55,938 nt of DNA from an uncultured marine group I thaumarchaeote (lineage in GTDB: Archaea; Thermoproteota; Nitrososphaeria; Nitrososphaerales; Nitrosopumilaceae). Under the pieces are notes generated by a model. The model had not been told where the DNA came from. It worked only from the letters and a program-made list of their open reading frames with translations, and searched no databases. Shown piece after piece: positions 24,533-32,347 of this stretch (positions are counted from its first letter, which is position 1; every line of letters begins with the position of its first letter). The position numbers and the translations under genes were made by a program. Where the stretch lies: NCBI GenBank assembly GCA_902608175.1, contig CACLNC010000002.1, positions 1 through 55,938 of the forward strand. The letters are read 5' to 3'.

Positions 24533-25570
24533 ATGCCTGAAAAGATGCTTGCTATGATTCTTTCAAAACTTGGTCCTGTTGAATCAAATCCTCTAAAACT
24601 AACGGAGATTGATAGGCATGAAATACAAAAACCAAATGAAATTTTAATAAAAATTGAAGCGTGTGGTGTATGCCATTCACAATTGCATGGGATTGAAGGT
24701 GACTGGAAAGAATTAGGAATTCCGCCTACACTGCCAACAGTTCCTGGACATGAAGTTGTTGGAGTTGTTGAAGGAATTGGTAATGATGTTACAAAATTTA
24801 AGATTGGTGACCGTGTTGGGATTACTCCCTTGATGGGTGCATGTATGGATTGTCAATATTGTAATGATGATAAAGAGTATCTATGTGAAAAGATGGAAGT
24901 AACAGGAGAATCTCTCAAAGGTGGTTATGCAGAGTACATAACAGTGTCAGAGGATTTTGCAACAAAAGTTCCTGAAAGTATGAAGTCAGAATACGCTGCA
25001 CCACTTTTCTGCGCAGGAATTACTGCTTACAAAGCAGTTAAAGCTGCTGAGCCTAAGAAAAATAAAAAAGTTGCAATTTTTGGTATTGGTGGAGTTGGGC
25101 ATATGGCAATACAATTTGCTAAAATCGAAGGATGTGAAGTAAGTGGGATTTCAAGAAAAGAAAAACATCTAGATGTTGCAAAAAAACTTGGTGCAGACAA
25201 TGTTTTTGCTTATAGTTCTGATCAAGAAAGATTTCTAAGTGAACTAATTGAAAATTATGGTTTATTTGATGCTGCTATTGTATTTGCACCTGTTGATGAA
25301 GTAACTGATACCGCAATCAAGTCAGTCAAAAAAGGTGGCACTATAATAATTGCAACGGTTGGTAAGATTACAAATTTTTTGGCATTTGAAGAAAAGACTG
25401 TTAGGGGCACACTGATAGGATCTAGAAAAGATATGCAGGATGTTATTGATATTTCAGCCAAACATAATATCCAGGTTGTGACAGAAACTTTTCCATTAAA
25501 AGAGGCAAATGTAGTATTACAAAAACTAAAAAATTCTGAAATTGAAGCACGTGCTGTACTTATCCCTTAA
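24533..25570 (+). CDS. Zinc-dependent alcohol dehydrogenase (MDR family)
   Basis: 345 residues. The catalytic zinc site is formed by CGVCHSQLHG and the GHEVVG motif. The structural zinc cysteines are in CMDCQYCNDDKEYLC. The NAD(P) Rossmann loop is IFGIGGVGHMAIQFA. Length and domain order are those of class III/AdhP-like dehydrogenases. It oxidises alcohols or reduces aldehydes, but the physiological substrate is not evident. Start ATG 24533 (MPEKML). A 50-residue Cys-rich gene follows after 26 bases. Confidence 0.93.
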   Translation: MPEKMLAMILSKLGPVESNPLKLTEIDRHEIQKPNEILIKIEACGVCHSQLHGIEGDWKELGIPPTLPTVPGHEVVGVVEGIGNDVTKFKIGDRVGITPLMGACMDCQYCNDDKEYLCEKMEVTGESLKGGYAEYITVSEDFATKVPESMKSEYAAPLFCAGITAYKAVKAAEPKKNKKVAIFGIGGVGHMAIQFAKIEGCEVSGISRKEKHLDVAKKLGADNVFAYSSDQERFLSELIENYGLFDAAIVFAPVDEVTDTAIKSVKKGGTIIIATVGKITNFLAFEEKTVRGTLIGSRKDMQDVIDISAKHNIQVVTETFPLKEANVVLQKLKNSEIEARAVLIP

Positions 25571-25596
25571 ATTAAACCAAAGATAGCCAATTATCT

Positions 25597-25749
25597 ATGA
25601 ATTGTAGAAGATGTCATCATGCTGATGATACACATGAATCTACTGATTCAAACGAGTCTATTATTAGGAGAGGTATATGCAAAATTCCAGATTGTACATG
25701 TAAACAATTTCTAGATATATTTGAAGAGATAGATGATGAACAATTATAA
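25597..25749 (+). CDS. 50-residue Cys/His-rich small protein
   Basis: A short open frame with a clean ATG and TAA. The protein begins MNCRRCHHADDTH and later has CKIPDCTCKQF, giving five cysteines and three histidines that could form a zinc site. The C-terminus is acidic (FEEIDDEQL). It fits between the alcohol dehydrogenase (26-base gap) and the next gene (26-base gap) in the same orientation. Composition and spacing support a real gene. No family recognised. Confidence 0.6.
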   Translation: MNCRRCHHADDTHESTDSNESIIRRGICKIPDCTCKQFLDIFEEIDDEQL

Positions 25750-25775
25750 CTCATAATGAATACAAGTGAAAATAC

Positions 25776-26006
25776 ATGGAAAAACATGAATCATCAGAAC
25801 AAATGAAAAAAGATCTTGATAACCTACTTTCTAAAATAAACGCACTAGAAGTATCTGCTCCTGATGAATACCAAAAAAATATTATCAAAGTTTTACGGTA
25901 TTTGGTTCAGGGACAAATTCACTCTATAAATGAATTTGAACATCTCAAAAAAGCAATTGATTTAGTCACATTGCAACTTTTTGAGGTAAAGAATAAGCAG
26001 AATTAA
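25776..26006 (+). CDS. Small helical hypothetical protein
   Basis: 76 residues from ATG 25776. Almost entirely helical with heptad-like spacing (MKKDLDNLLSKINALEV and HLKKAIDLVTLQLFEVK), consistent with a coiled-coil dimer. No known family. It follows the Cys-rich small gene by 26 bases and converges on the next gene with a 2-base gap. Function unknown. Confidence 0.6.
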   Translation: MEKHESSEQMKKDLDNLLSKINALEVSAPDEYQKNIIKVLRYLVQGQIHSINEFEHLKKAIDLVTLQLFEVKNKQN

Positions 26007-26008
26007 TC

Positions 26009-26347
26009 TTATTCAATATTACATCTAGGTTTGTAATGGGAAATAATCCTATCCACAATTCTTTTTCTATCATTTTCTTCCGAGTCTTCCATTAGATGTA
26101 TTGCAAGATGTAGTGATTGTTCATTACCAGCCTTCTCAATCCAGCATTTGAATTTTTCATTCTTTATGAAAAAATCACTCTGATCAGTTTTCTCAATTTG
26201 GTCAACATAAATTGGATTGAAGCCATTTTTTACTTTAGCAAAAAGTATGTAGATGATTTTTTCCATAGGTGGCCCCCAATCTGATAATGGAATGGGACCA
26301 AGAAATTCATAATGTAAAATTTGTATAGACAATTGTAATTTATTCAC
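26009..26347 (-). CDS. Conserved hypothetical soluble protein
   Basis: 112 residues. N-terminal strand and turn ILHYEFLGPIPLSDWGPPME, then IYILFAKVKNGFNPIYVDQI, a CWIEKAGNEQSLHLAIHLM strand-helix segment and a basic end. The repeated hydrophobic pattern suggests a compact alpha-beta domain, and the WGPPME turn is distinctive. I do not recognise a family. Start ATG 26347; the promoter faces the cupredoxin gene. Function unknown. Confidence 0.62.
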   Translation of the reverse strand: MNKLQLSIQILHYEFLGPIPLSDWGPPMEKIIYILFAKVKNGFNPIYVDQIEKTDQSDFFIKNEKFKCWIEKAGNEQSLHLAIHLMEDSEENDRKRIVDRIISHYKPRCNIE

Positions 26348-26403
26348 CTTTCTAGTTATTCACTTTTTCTTTTAAATTGAATAAAAAATAGTTAGATCTT
26401 CAT

Positions 26404-26425
26404 TAAGGGTTAAATTTACCTCTTA
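26404..26425. promoter_or_regulatory. Imperfect palindrome over the cupredoxin TATA region
   Basis: A 22-base near-palindrome (9 of 11 pairs) with core TTAAATTTA, ending 15 bases before the cupredoxin ATG at 26440. If the mRNA is leaderless the core is the TATA box itself, so a factor bound here could control transcription. Confidence 0.35.
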
Positions 26426-26439
26426 TCGTGATTTAGTTA

Positions 26440-27027
26440 ATGTCACAATTAGAGCCTGATCCACATAATTACAAAAAAGTAGGTTATTCTATGATTCTTG
26501 TTGCAGGATCTTTGGCTGCAATCGCAGTAGTATATCTAATAATGGGTCCTGATGTGCTTTATGGTGACAACATACAAAGAGCAAAAACTGCACATTTTGA
26601 AGAATGTGAAAAAAATGGATTTGTTGCCAGTGATTGTAAACGATATTTAGAACCTGGCAATACATACAAAGATTCTGAAGATAAAGTTGAAACGGTGATG
26701 GAAGAAGCACCTATTGGTGTTGCAGAAACAGTTACACAAACTGTAACTATCTCTATGGGATCTGGTTCACCGGGTTGTGAAGAAACAAACTCCTGTTACA
26801 TTCCTTATGAATTAACAATTTCATCTGGATCAACTGTGACATGGATTAACACTGATAATGCTGCACATACTGTAACCAGTGGAACACCAAATGGTGGACC
26901 AGATGGTTTGTTTGATTCAAGTATAATCGCAATGAATGCTGAATTTTCATATGAATTTTCAGAATCTGGAATGTATGATTACTATTGCATTGTTCATCCT
27001 TGGATGACTGGTGTAGTATCTGTTTAA
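26440..27027 (+). CDS. Membrane-anchored plastocyanin/azurin-like blue copper protein
   Basis: 195 residues. One N-terminal membrane helix (about 15-34) anchors an extracytoplasmic domain. Residues 100-195 form a cupredoxin fold. The type 1 copper ligands are the His of AAHTVTSG and the Cys, His and Met of YYCIVHPWMTG. Two extra cysteines in CEETNSCYIP may form a disulfide. Such proteins carry electrons outside the membrane and are numerous in ammonia-oxidizing archaea. Start ATG 26440. A near-palindrome covers its promoter. The 3' end converges on the next gene with 2 bases between. Confidence 0.92.
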   Translation: MSQLEPDPHNYKKVGYSMILVAGSLAAIAVVYLIMGPDVLYGDNIQRAKTAHFEECEKNGFVASDCKRYLEPGNTYKDSEDKVETVMEEAPIGVAETVTQTVTISMGSGSPGCEETNSCYIPYELTISSGSTVTWINTDNAAHTVTSGTPNGGPDGLFDSSIIAMNAEFSYEFSESGMYDYYCIVHPWMTGVVSV

Positions 27028-27029
27028 AC

Positions 27030-27719
27030 TTAGTAACCGTTAGTGAAATCTTCCCACTTGTTAAGATTTGATGTAAACTTATTCATCATATACATAACTC
27101 CAGATAAAATTCCTGCATGATAGAATGTATACAGATACACTTGTGAGCTTGTAGGGTCTGTTTGTGTTAAACTCATTGCAATCATTGAGAAAAATGTGAA
27201 TGTTGCAACAAAAGAAACAAGCTTACTTACCACCCCATTATAGAATCCTACAATTCTTCTCGTTGCAAATGCCATTATCATTATGCTTGAAACTATGAGA
27301 AATGTTGCACCGCCGTTCATGCTTATCAGTTCTGTAGCATATTCGATTGGTCCCTCATCAAATGTTGGTACACCAAACATACTACCACCATGCAGTGCAA
27401 AACTAACACTACTAAAGAGACCGCCAATAACAAACAATAAAATAAAAATCTTCATAATTTTTCTTTTTATTGGACTTCTAGTTTCTGATGGTTTCAAAGA
27501 CTTTTGTGAAATTTTATACCCATACAAAAAACCAATTATGAATGCCGGTGCAAACATTAAGTTGATAAGAATTGGTGATTGGGATGTTATTTCCTCAAAA
27601 AATGGTTGCATTATAAAAAACAGTATTAATGCAGCAATTCCACCCGATGCAAACATAATCCAATTTCCATATTTTGAAAGTATGGATTCTACATTACTCG
27701 ATGAATTCCAATTATACAT
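27030..27719 (-). CDS. Polytopic membrane protein, unknown
   Basis: 229 residues with about six hydrophobic helices (around 18-38, 48-68, 88-112, 133-153, 162-182, 190-212) and a basic cytoplasmic loop after helix 2 (SLKPSETRSPIKRKIMK). No recognised family. A long polar loop between helices 3 and 4 (HGGSMFGVPTFDEGP) has one His. It lies convergent to the cupredoxin. Start ATG 27719. It may be a membrane partner in electron transport, but that is only proximity. Confidence 0.6.
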   Translation of the reverse strand: MYNWNSSSNVESILSKYGNWIMFASGGIAALILFFIMQPFFEEITSQSPILINLMFAPAFIIGFLYGYKISQKSLKPSETRSPIKRKIMKIFILLFVIGGLFSSVSFALHGGSMFGVPTFDEGPIEYATELISMNGGATFLIVSSIMIMAFATRRIVGFYNGVVSKLVSFVATFTFFSMIAMSLTQTDPTSSQVYLYTFYHAGILSGVMYMMNKFTSNLNKWEDFTNGY

Positions 27720-27840
27720 TAATTATGATGGTAAAATTTGGCTTAAAACAAAGTGTGAAAATTCGTTTGGTAAAACTATCAATTCTTTTAGCTAGTAGTA
27801 TGTAGTTTACCTTTAAACGTGGTCTGATGAGATATTGAAT

Positions 27841-28047
27841 ATGAATTCAATTCCAATCATAATTTCAGGCATAATTATTACAATATTTGGAATCATCTTT
27901 GGATTACAGGGTCAGGGCATGGTTGGTCCAGAACAATCATTCATGTATCAAAGTTCAGAGTGGATCAACAATGGAAATTATATTGCAATGTTCGGTGTTA
28001 TAGTGATTTTGATTGGATATGTTGTTGAAAAGAAAAAATTAATCTAA
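27841..28047 (+). CDS. Small two-helix membrane protein
   Basis: 68 residues from ATG 27841; a TTG two codons upstream (27835) is an alternative. Two membrane segments (about 4-23 and 42-60) flank a polar loop GQGMVGPEQSFMYQSSEW, with a basic C-terminus (VEKKKLI). No known family. The last 4 bases overlap the convergent msrA gene. Function unknown. Confidence 0.6.
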   Translation: MNSIPIIISGIIITIFGIIFGLQGQGMVGPEQSFMYQSSEWINNGNYIAMFGVIVILIGYVVEKKKLI

Positions 28048-28499
28048 CCCATTTTTTGGAAATATTTCTGATGGTATTCCTCTGCTCTGAAAAATTTTGA
28101 TGCAGGTAATACCCTAGTGACAATTTCTGAACCAAATTTTTCCTTTGCAAGTGGATTAAGTTTTTGTATATTATCCAGTGCAATTCTTTCCTGCTCTTCA
28201 TCATGAAAGAATATTCCAGATCTGTATTGTGTTCCAATATCTGGTCCTTGTCTATTGATAGTAGTAGGATTATGGTTTTCAAAAAATATTTTTAACAATT
28301 CCTGATATGAAACTAATTCTGGATCAAAATCAACCTCTACTGCCTCCGCATGCCCAGTTGAATCACTACAAACATCATCATATGTAGGATTATCTGTATT
28401 CCCACCAGTATATCCTACTGCAGTTGAAGTAACTCCATTTGTTTTGGAAAAAATTTCTTCAACATGCCAAAAACACCCAGCCGCAAAAGTTGCTTTCAT
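28044..28499 (-). CDS. msrA: Peptide-methionine (S)-S-oxide reductase
   Basis: 151 residues, a minimal MsrA. The catalytic cysteine is Cys9 in GCFWHVEEIF, and the family blocks VGYTGG, GHAEAVEVDFDP and FFENHNPTTINRQGPDIGTQYRS are intact. It repairs oxidised methionine in proteins. It is the last gene of a minus-strand run: truD ends 24 bases upstream. Its stop overlaps the convergent small membrane protein by 4 bases. Confidence 0.96.
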   Translation of the reverse strand: MKATFAAGCFWHVEEIFSKTNGVTSTAVGYTGGNTDNPTYDDVCSDSTGHAEAVEVDFDPELVSYQELLKIFFENHNPTTINRQGPDIGTQYRSGIFFHDEEQERIALDNIQKLNPLAKEKFGSEIVTRVLPASKFFRAEEYHQKYFQKMG

Positions 28500-28523
28500 A
28501 TCACTGATTTCTATACACCATAT

Positions 28524-29720
28524 TTAAAATCCAGCTAAAAGTGGTTCATTTGGTTTCATAATTTCTCTAAGAACTATCGTCGCAAATGAACCTCGCGAAA
28601 GAGTAAAGCTTGCAATGTTATCATTTAATGAATAATCAGTGCACGACAAGGATGCGTTTCTAAATCCTCCCTCTATTGATACCTCTTGTAATTCTTTTAT
28701 CAGAAAGTCTTTAGTTGATACCACTTCATCAAAAAGAATTCTCTGTATGTGAAAATCAAATCTTGTTTTTTTATAATAAGAATGACCGACTAGTGGTATT
28801 GCAAGTTTTTGTGATTCATCGTTTTGAAATTTTCCAATAATTGCATTTTTATCAAAACAAATGTCATCATTTTGTGCCTCAAATAGATCTTCACCATACT
28901 CAAATGCCTCAGAAACTGTTCTATTAAACAAAAATGACTGATATGCTTGAACATAAAATCTACGCATCTGTAGTGGAATTGCACGAATTGCCCTAACAGG
29001 ATCATTATGTTCCTCCATCTCATGCATTACTGTTAATTCAATATCCATTGATTTTGGAATTTTGTCTATTATTTCTGAATAGTTTCTTGATTGTGATATT
29101 ATGTTTCTAACTTCATTATTTTGTGGTGTATCATATTCAGAGTTGGTATTCAATATCACATCAACTGCTCCTTTGAAATCTTTTTGAACAATCATCTTCC
29201 CCACAATATGTGTAATTGGTCGTTTAGAACCAAATCTTTGATAACCAAAAAAATTCAGAATGTTCCCAAATTCAGAAAATTCAGATATATTTTTTGATGG
29301 ATTTTCAATTTTAATCAGAAAATGATTACCAATCATATCCTGTTTAGAAAGAGGTTTTTTTGTAAAACCAATAAATTCAAGATTGTATTTTTTTCCTTCA
29401 ATCTTTTTAACTGGTTTTGCTTTGATCATAGAATAAACATATTGCTCAGTTATTGCTGATGAATCCTTTAGACCAAGTGATTTTAGTGTTATACCAAATC
29501 TTTTCTTAATATCATTAAGTGCATGTGTTGTGTCTATTCCATTTTTTTTTAATAAATAAACCGAAAAACCATCATTATCATTAATTAATTTTTTTGATTT
29601 TTCTGAAATAATTTCTTTTACTTTGAAATCTTCATTTTTTAATTTAATTTTACCGCCAGAACCTTGAAATTCTGTAGAATAAACTGAAAGACCTAACTCA
29701 CGATCTATTTTAGGAATCAC
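28524..29720 (-). CDS. truD: tRNA pseudouridine(13) synthase TruD
   Basis: 398 residues, in the archaeal TruD/Pus7 size range. The catalytic Asp86 is in GLKDSSAITEQYVYS. Other family blocks are FGYQRFGSKRPITHIVGK and the C-terminal FTLSRGSFATIVLREIMK. It isomerises uridine 13 in tRNA, and eukaryotic Pus7 also modifies other RNAs. The start is a GTG at 29720 that overlaps the stop of the upstream beta-propeller gene by 4 bases (GTGA), indicating translational coupling. Confidence 0.95.
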   Translation of the reverse strand: MIPKIDRELGLSVYSTEFQGSGGKIKLKNEDFKVKEIISEKSKKLINDNDGFSVYLLKKNGIDTTHALNDIKKRFGITLKSLGLKDSSAITEQYVYSMIKAKPVKKIEGKKYNLEFIGFTKKPLSKQDMIGNHFLIKIENPSKNISEFSEFGNILNFFGYQRFGSKRPITHIVGKMIVQKDFKGAVDVILNTNSEYDTPQNNEVRNIISQSRNYSEIIDKIPKSMDIELTVMHEMEEHNDPVRAIRAIPLQMRRFYVQAYQSFLFNRTVSEAFEYGEDLFEAQNDDICFDKNAIIGKFQNDESQKLAIPLVGHSYYKKTRFDFHIQRILFDEVVSTKDFLIKELQEVSIEGGFRNASLSCTDYSLNDNIASFTLSRGSFATIVLREIMKPNEPLLAGF

Positions 29721-31390
29721 GACTCTATTACAACATCAATGTATTTTGACACAACAATTTCATCAGTTTGTCCACCAATTAACAACTTGTATTCACCAGG
29801 CAAACTCTTCTCATTAGCAAAAACAGTGATTTGAACAGTTTCTTGATTACTTTGACCCTCATTACGTTCAACTGATGTAGAAATGTATGGGAAAGACTGG
29901 TATGGTGCAGTGTTTGATGAAATAATTTCTATTTCATCCTGTGTGAACCCAAGTAGATTTGAATATGTCAAAGTAAGATTAAATGTAGATTTTTCACCTT
30001 TTTTAAGCGAAATTACGTTTGTATCAACATCAACTGAAATTGGTAATGACTTTGACGTATCAATAACACCAATTTTATTTTCTGCCCACTCACTGAACCA
30101 AATTTTATCTCCAGCTATATCAAATCCAAATACCTGCGCAACCCCACAAAAATTATTTCGTGTCTGTTCTCCTGTTGTAGAATCTATGAAAGCACAATCC
30201 GCCCATCCAGGATTTCTTGATGGTATAGAGTATTCAATAAGAGATTCTTTTTCTATGTTAAAAATACCAATGCTGTTAGAAGTTTGTTCGTTGAAAATTA
30301 AGTTGTTAGAATCAATTGATGTCCAATATGGTCTTGAGATTGGTGTTTTGATAACCCCAGAGTAGTTTCCATAGTTTGGTTTAGAGGGAGTTGATGTGAC
30401 ATATTTTGTAAATTCCTCAGTTAACGAATCAAATTTAAAAAAGTAGCTGCTAGACGTATCTGCAATCCAAATATTTCCATTTGAATCCGCTGATAAACCA
30501 TTTGCTGTGTTAAGATCATTTGGAAATCTATAGAATTCAATAAACTCCTGAAGATATACTTCCTTATCCATGGAACCTTGCGTTGTCTCTGTGTATTTTG
30601 GTAAATTGAATTTTACAAGTGCCCCATCTGAGTCAGGAACCCAATTTGTATACCACAGATTATCATTTTCATCTAGTGCAAAATCACCTGTATATCCTTG
30701 TGGTAATGGTGATTGAATACTAGTGTAAACAACTTCCCCATCAACACCTTGTGCAATATCCAACATCGTAATTTTTCCACCAGTAAAATCATTTACAAAT
30801 ATATCAGATCCTACAACCTTCAATCTTTGTGGCATTGATTCCTGCCCTGTATATGAGGATACACCTTCCGTCAATGATTCAGATGAGGGATATTCTAATC
30901 TGTTATATTCTGCTGATGTAATATCAAATCTCCAAATTGAATCAAATGTTGGATCCGTATACCAAATTGAACCATCAGATGAATAATCTAAACCCCAAAT
31001 CATTGAACGTGCGCCTTCAGGCCAATCTTTATTTTCAAATTCTGTAAAAGATTCAGAATTAGGATCAAACATTCCTATATTTCCAGAATTTGTTTCTGCA
31101 AACCAAACTATGCCATTTGAATCAACTTTAATTGCTAATGGTTGTGTACAAACTGTTGGAATATCAAATTCTTTAACAAACGAATTAGATTGAGCGGAAT
31201 GTATTCCACAAAATGTTTCTCTCTCTCCGTCAGTAAAATTATCCATTAATGTTCCAGTTTTTGTGCTTTCTATTTCAGAGTCACTTTCTAATGCTGTAGG
31301 ATCAGGTGGTGGTATTGAAAACAGCACTGTTGAAGTAAGAAGTATTCCACCAAAAAATACCATTACGAAGATTTTTGCTTTCGTCTTCAT
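29717..31390 (-). CDS. Secreted Vgb/NHL-type beta-propeller protein
   Basis: 557 residues. An N-terminal membrane segment (about 8-25) is a signal or anchor. Several propeller blades follow, with repeats of the type GIVWFAETNSGNIGMFDP, GSIWYTDPTFDSIWRFD, DNLWYTNWVPDSDG and DKIWFSEWAENKIGVIDT, the virginiamycin B lyase-like pattern. The last 110 residues form a beta-sandwich domain. This fold usually binds ligands or acts outside the cell; lyase activity is not implied. It overlaps truD by 4 bases. Start ATG 31390. Confidence 0.85.
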   Translation of the reverse strand: MKTKAKIFVMVFFGGILLTSTVLFSIPPPDPTALESDSEIESTKTGTLMDNFTDGERETFCGIHSAQSNSFVKEFDIPTVCTQPLAIKVDSNGIVWFAETNSGNIGMFDPNSESFTEFENKDWPEGARSMIWGLDYSSDGSIWYTDPTFDSIWRFDITSAEYNRLEYPSSESLTEGVSSYTGQESMPQRLKVVGSDIFVNDFTGGKITMLDIAQGVDGEVVYTSIQSPLPQGYTGDFALDENDNLWYTNWVPDSDGALVKFNLPKYTETTQGSMDKEVYLQEFIEFYRFPNDLNTANGLSADSNGNIWIADTSSSYFFKFDSLTEEFTKYVTSTPSKPNYGNYSGVIKTPISRPYWTSIDSNNLIFNEQTSNSIGIFNIEKESLIEYSIPSRNPGWADCAFIDSTTGEQTRNNFCGVAQVFGFDIAGDKIWFSEWAENKIGVIDTSKSLPISVDVDTNVISLKKGEKSTFNLTLTYSNLLGFTQDEIEIISSNTAPYQSFPYISTSVERNEGQSNQETVQITVFANEKSLPGEYKLLIGGQTDEIVVSKYIDVVIES

Positions 31391-31432
31391 AATTCAAAAT
31401 CAAATTAAGCTCGTTATATCTTATTCTAAGAT

Positions 31433-31786
31433 TCAGAGTAGTTTAAGCTCAGATGTAACCTTGTCAATTCTTTCTTCAGGTGCTGGTCCAAGTGATATGC
31501 AAGTTAGTGTCCCAGGTGCAATTTGCGTATGCCCAGCATCAGTAACTTCAGACCATGGTAAGCCCAATTCAATTGCTCCACGCTTAATTTCTTCAAGCTC
31601 TTTTTGGCTTGAAACCTTAACTACAATTTTTTCTTGTCCACCCCACCATTGTGTAAACCATTCTGGATTAGATTTCCTAACATGTTCTGCACCCAATACA
31701 CATGCATGACCAACTTGTGCAGCAATTTTCCCTTTACCCATATCAAGATCAGTTCTTACCACTATCACTTGTTTTATGTTTGACAT
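31433..31786 (-). CDS. pth2: Peptidyl-tRNA hydrolase, archaeal/eukaryotic type
   Basis: 117 residues, the standard Pth2 length. It begins KQVIVVRTDLDMGKGKIAAQ, with the family blocks QVGHACVLGAE, DAGHTQIAPGTLTCISLGPA and a C-terminal helix. It recycles peptidyl-tRNA released from stalled ribosomes. Start ATG 31786. It lies 42 bases upstream of the propeller gene and 37 bases downstream of tsr3 on the same strand. Confidence 0.96.
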   Translation of the reverse strand: MSNIKQVIVVRTDLDMGKGKIAAQVGHACVLGAEHVRKSNPEWFTQWWGGQEKIVVKVSSQKELEEIKRGAIELGLPWSEVTDAGHTQIAPGTLTCISLGPAPEERIDKVTSELKLL

Positions 31787-31823
31787 ATAGAATGAAAAAC
31801 TCCGTCTTATGAAAAACTTTGTT

Positions 31824-32315
31824 CTAAATTAAAGAATATTCTTTGGCTATATTCTGAATTTGCCCCTCTGACGTAGCGTTTTGATAGTCATTTAGTAGAT
31901 TTTTGTTTAGATCTAAAAATGTATGCCCCCACTTGAATTTACCTAAAAGTTCAGTGGATTGATTCTCAAATCCTAGTAAATACAATGATGCAGCTATAGC
32001 TTCAACAGTTGTCAATTTTCCTAATTTTGAGAAATTAACCGAATTTCCAGCTAAAAGATATGGTAATTTTCTTGAAATACCACCAAATTTTTTAACAAAA
32101 GTTTGATCAGCAAAATTCCAAGAACAATCAATTCCAGTTATTGATCTAATGCTTTTTTTATCAGAATTTAACAATGTATGATCAGCAAATGGGTTTAATG
32201 TCAATGTATTTTTAGAAATATTAGTAACTTTTTTTGCCAAGCTAAATCTTACAAGTTTTGCAGCTGTGCATTTCTTAGGATCATCCTGATTATACATTAA
32301 TACATTAACTTGCAT
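31824..32315 (-). CDS. tsr3: 16S rRNA aminocarboxypropyltransferase Tsr3
   Basis: 163 residues from ATG 32315; the frame extends two codons to a TTG at 32321. Family blocks are DPKKCTAAKLVRFSLAKKV near the N-terminus, the GIDCSWNFADQTF motif, and RKLPYLLAGNSVNFSKLGKL for S-adenosylmethionine binding. Tsr3 (DUF367) transfers the aminocarboxypropyl group of SAM to a hypermodified uridine in small-subunit rRNA. It is 32 bases downstream of the large lamin-tail gene and 37 bases upstream of pth2. Confidence 0.9.
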   Translation of the reverse strand: MQVNVLMYNQDDPKKCTAAKLVRFSLAKKVTNISKNTLTLNPFADHTLLNSDKKSIRSITGIDCSWNFADQTFVKKFGGISRKLPYLLAGNSVNFSKLGKLTTVEAIAASLYLLGFENQSTELLGKFKWGHTFLDLNKNLLNDYQNATSEGQIQNIAKEYSLI

Positions 32316-32347
32316 TGTCAATTCATTGGATTAAGGTTTTATTTTGT

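Noticed and set aside
29717-31390. Virginiamycin B lyase activity for the propeller protein
   Set aside because: The blade repeats are shared by many unrelated extracellular proteins, and I could not identify a lyase active site.
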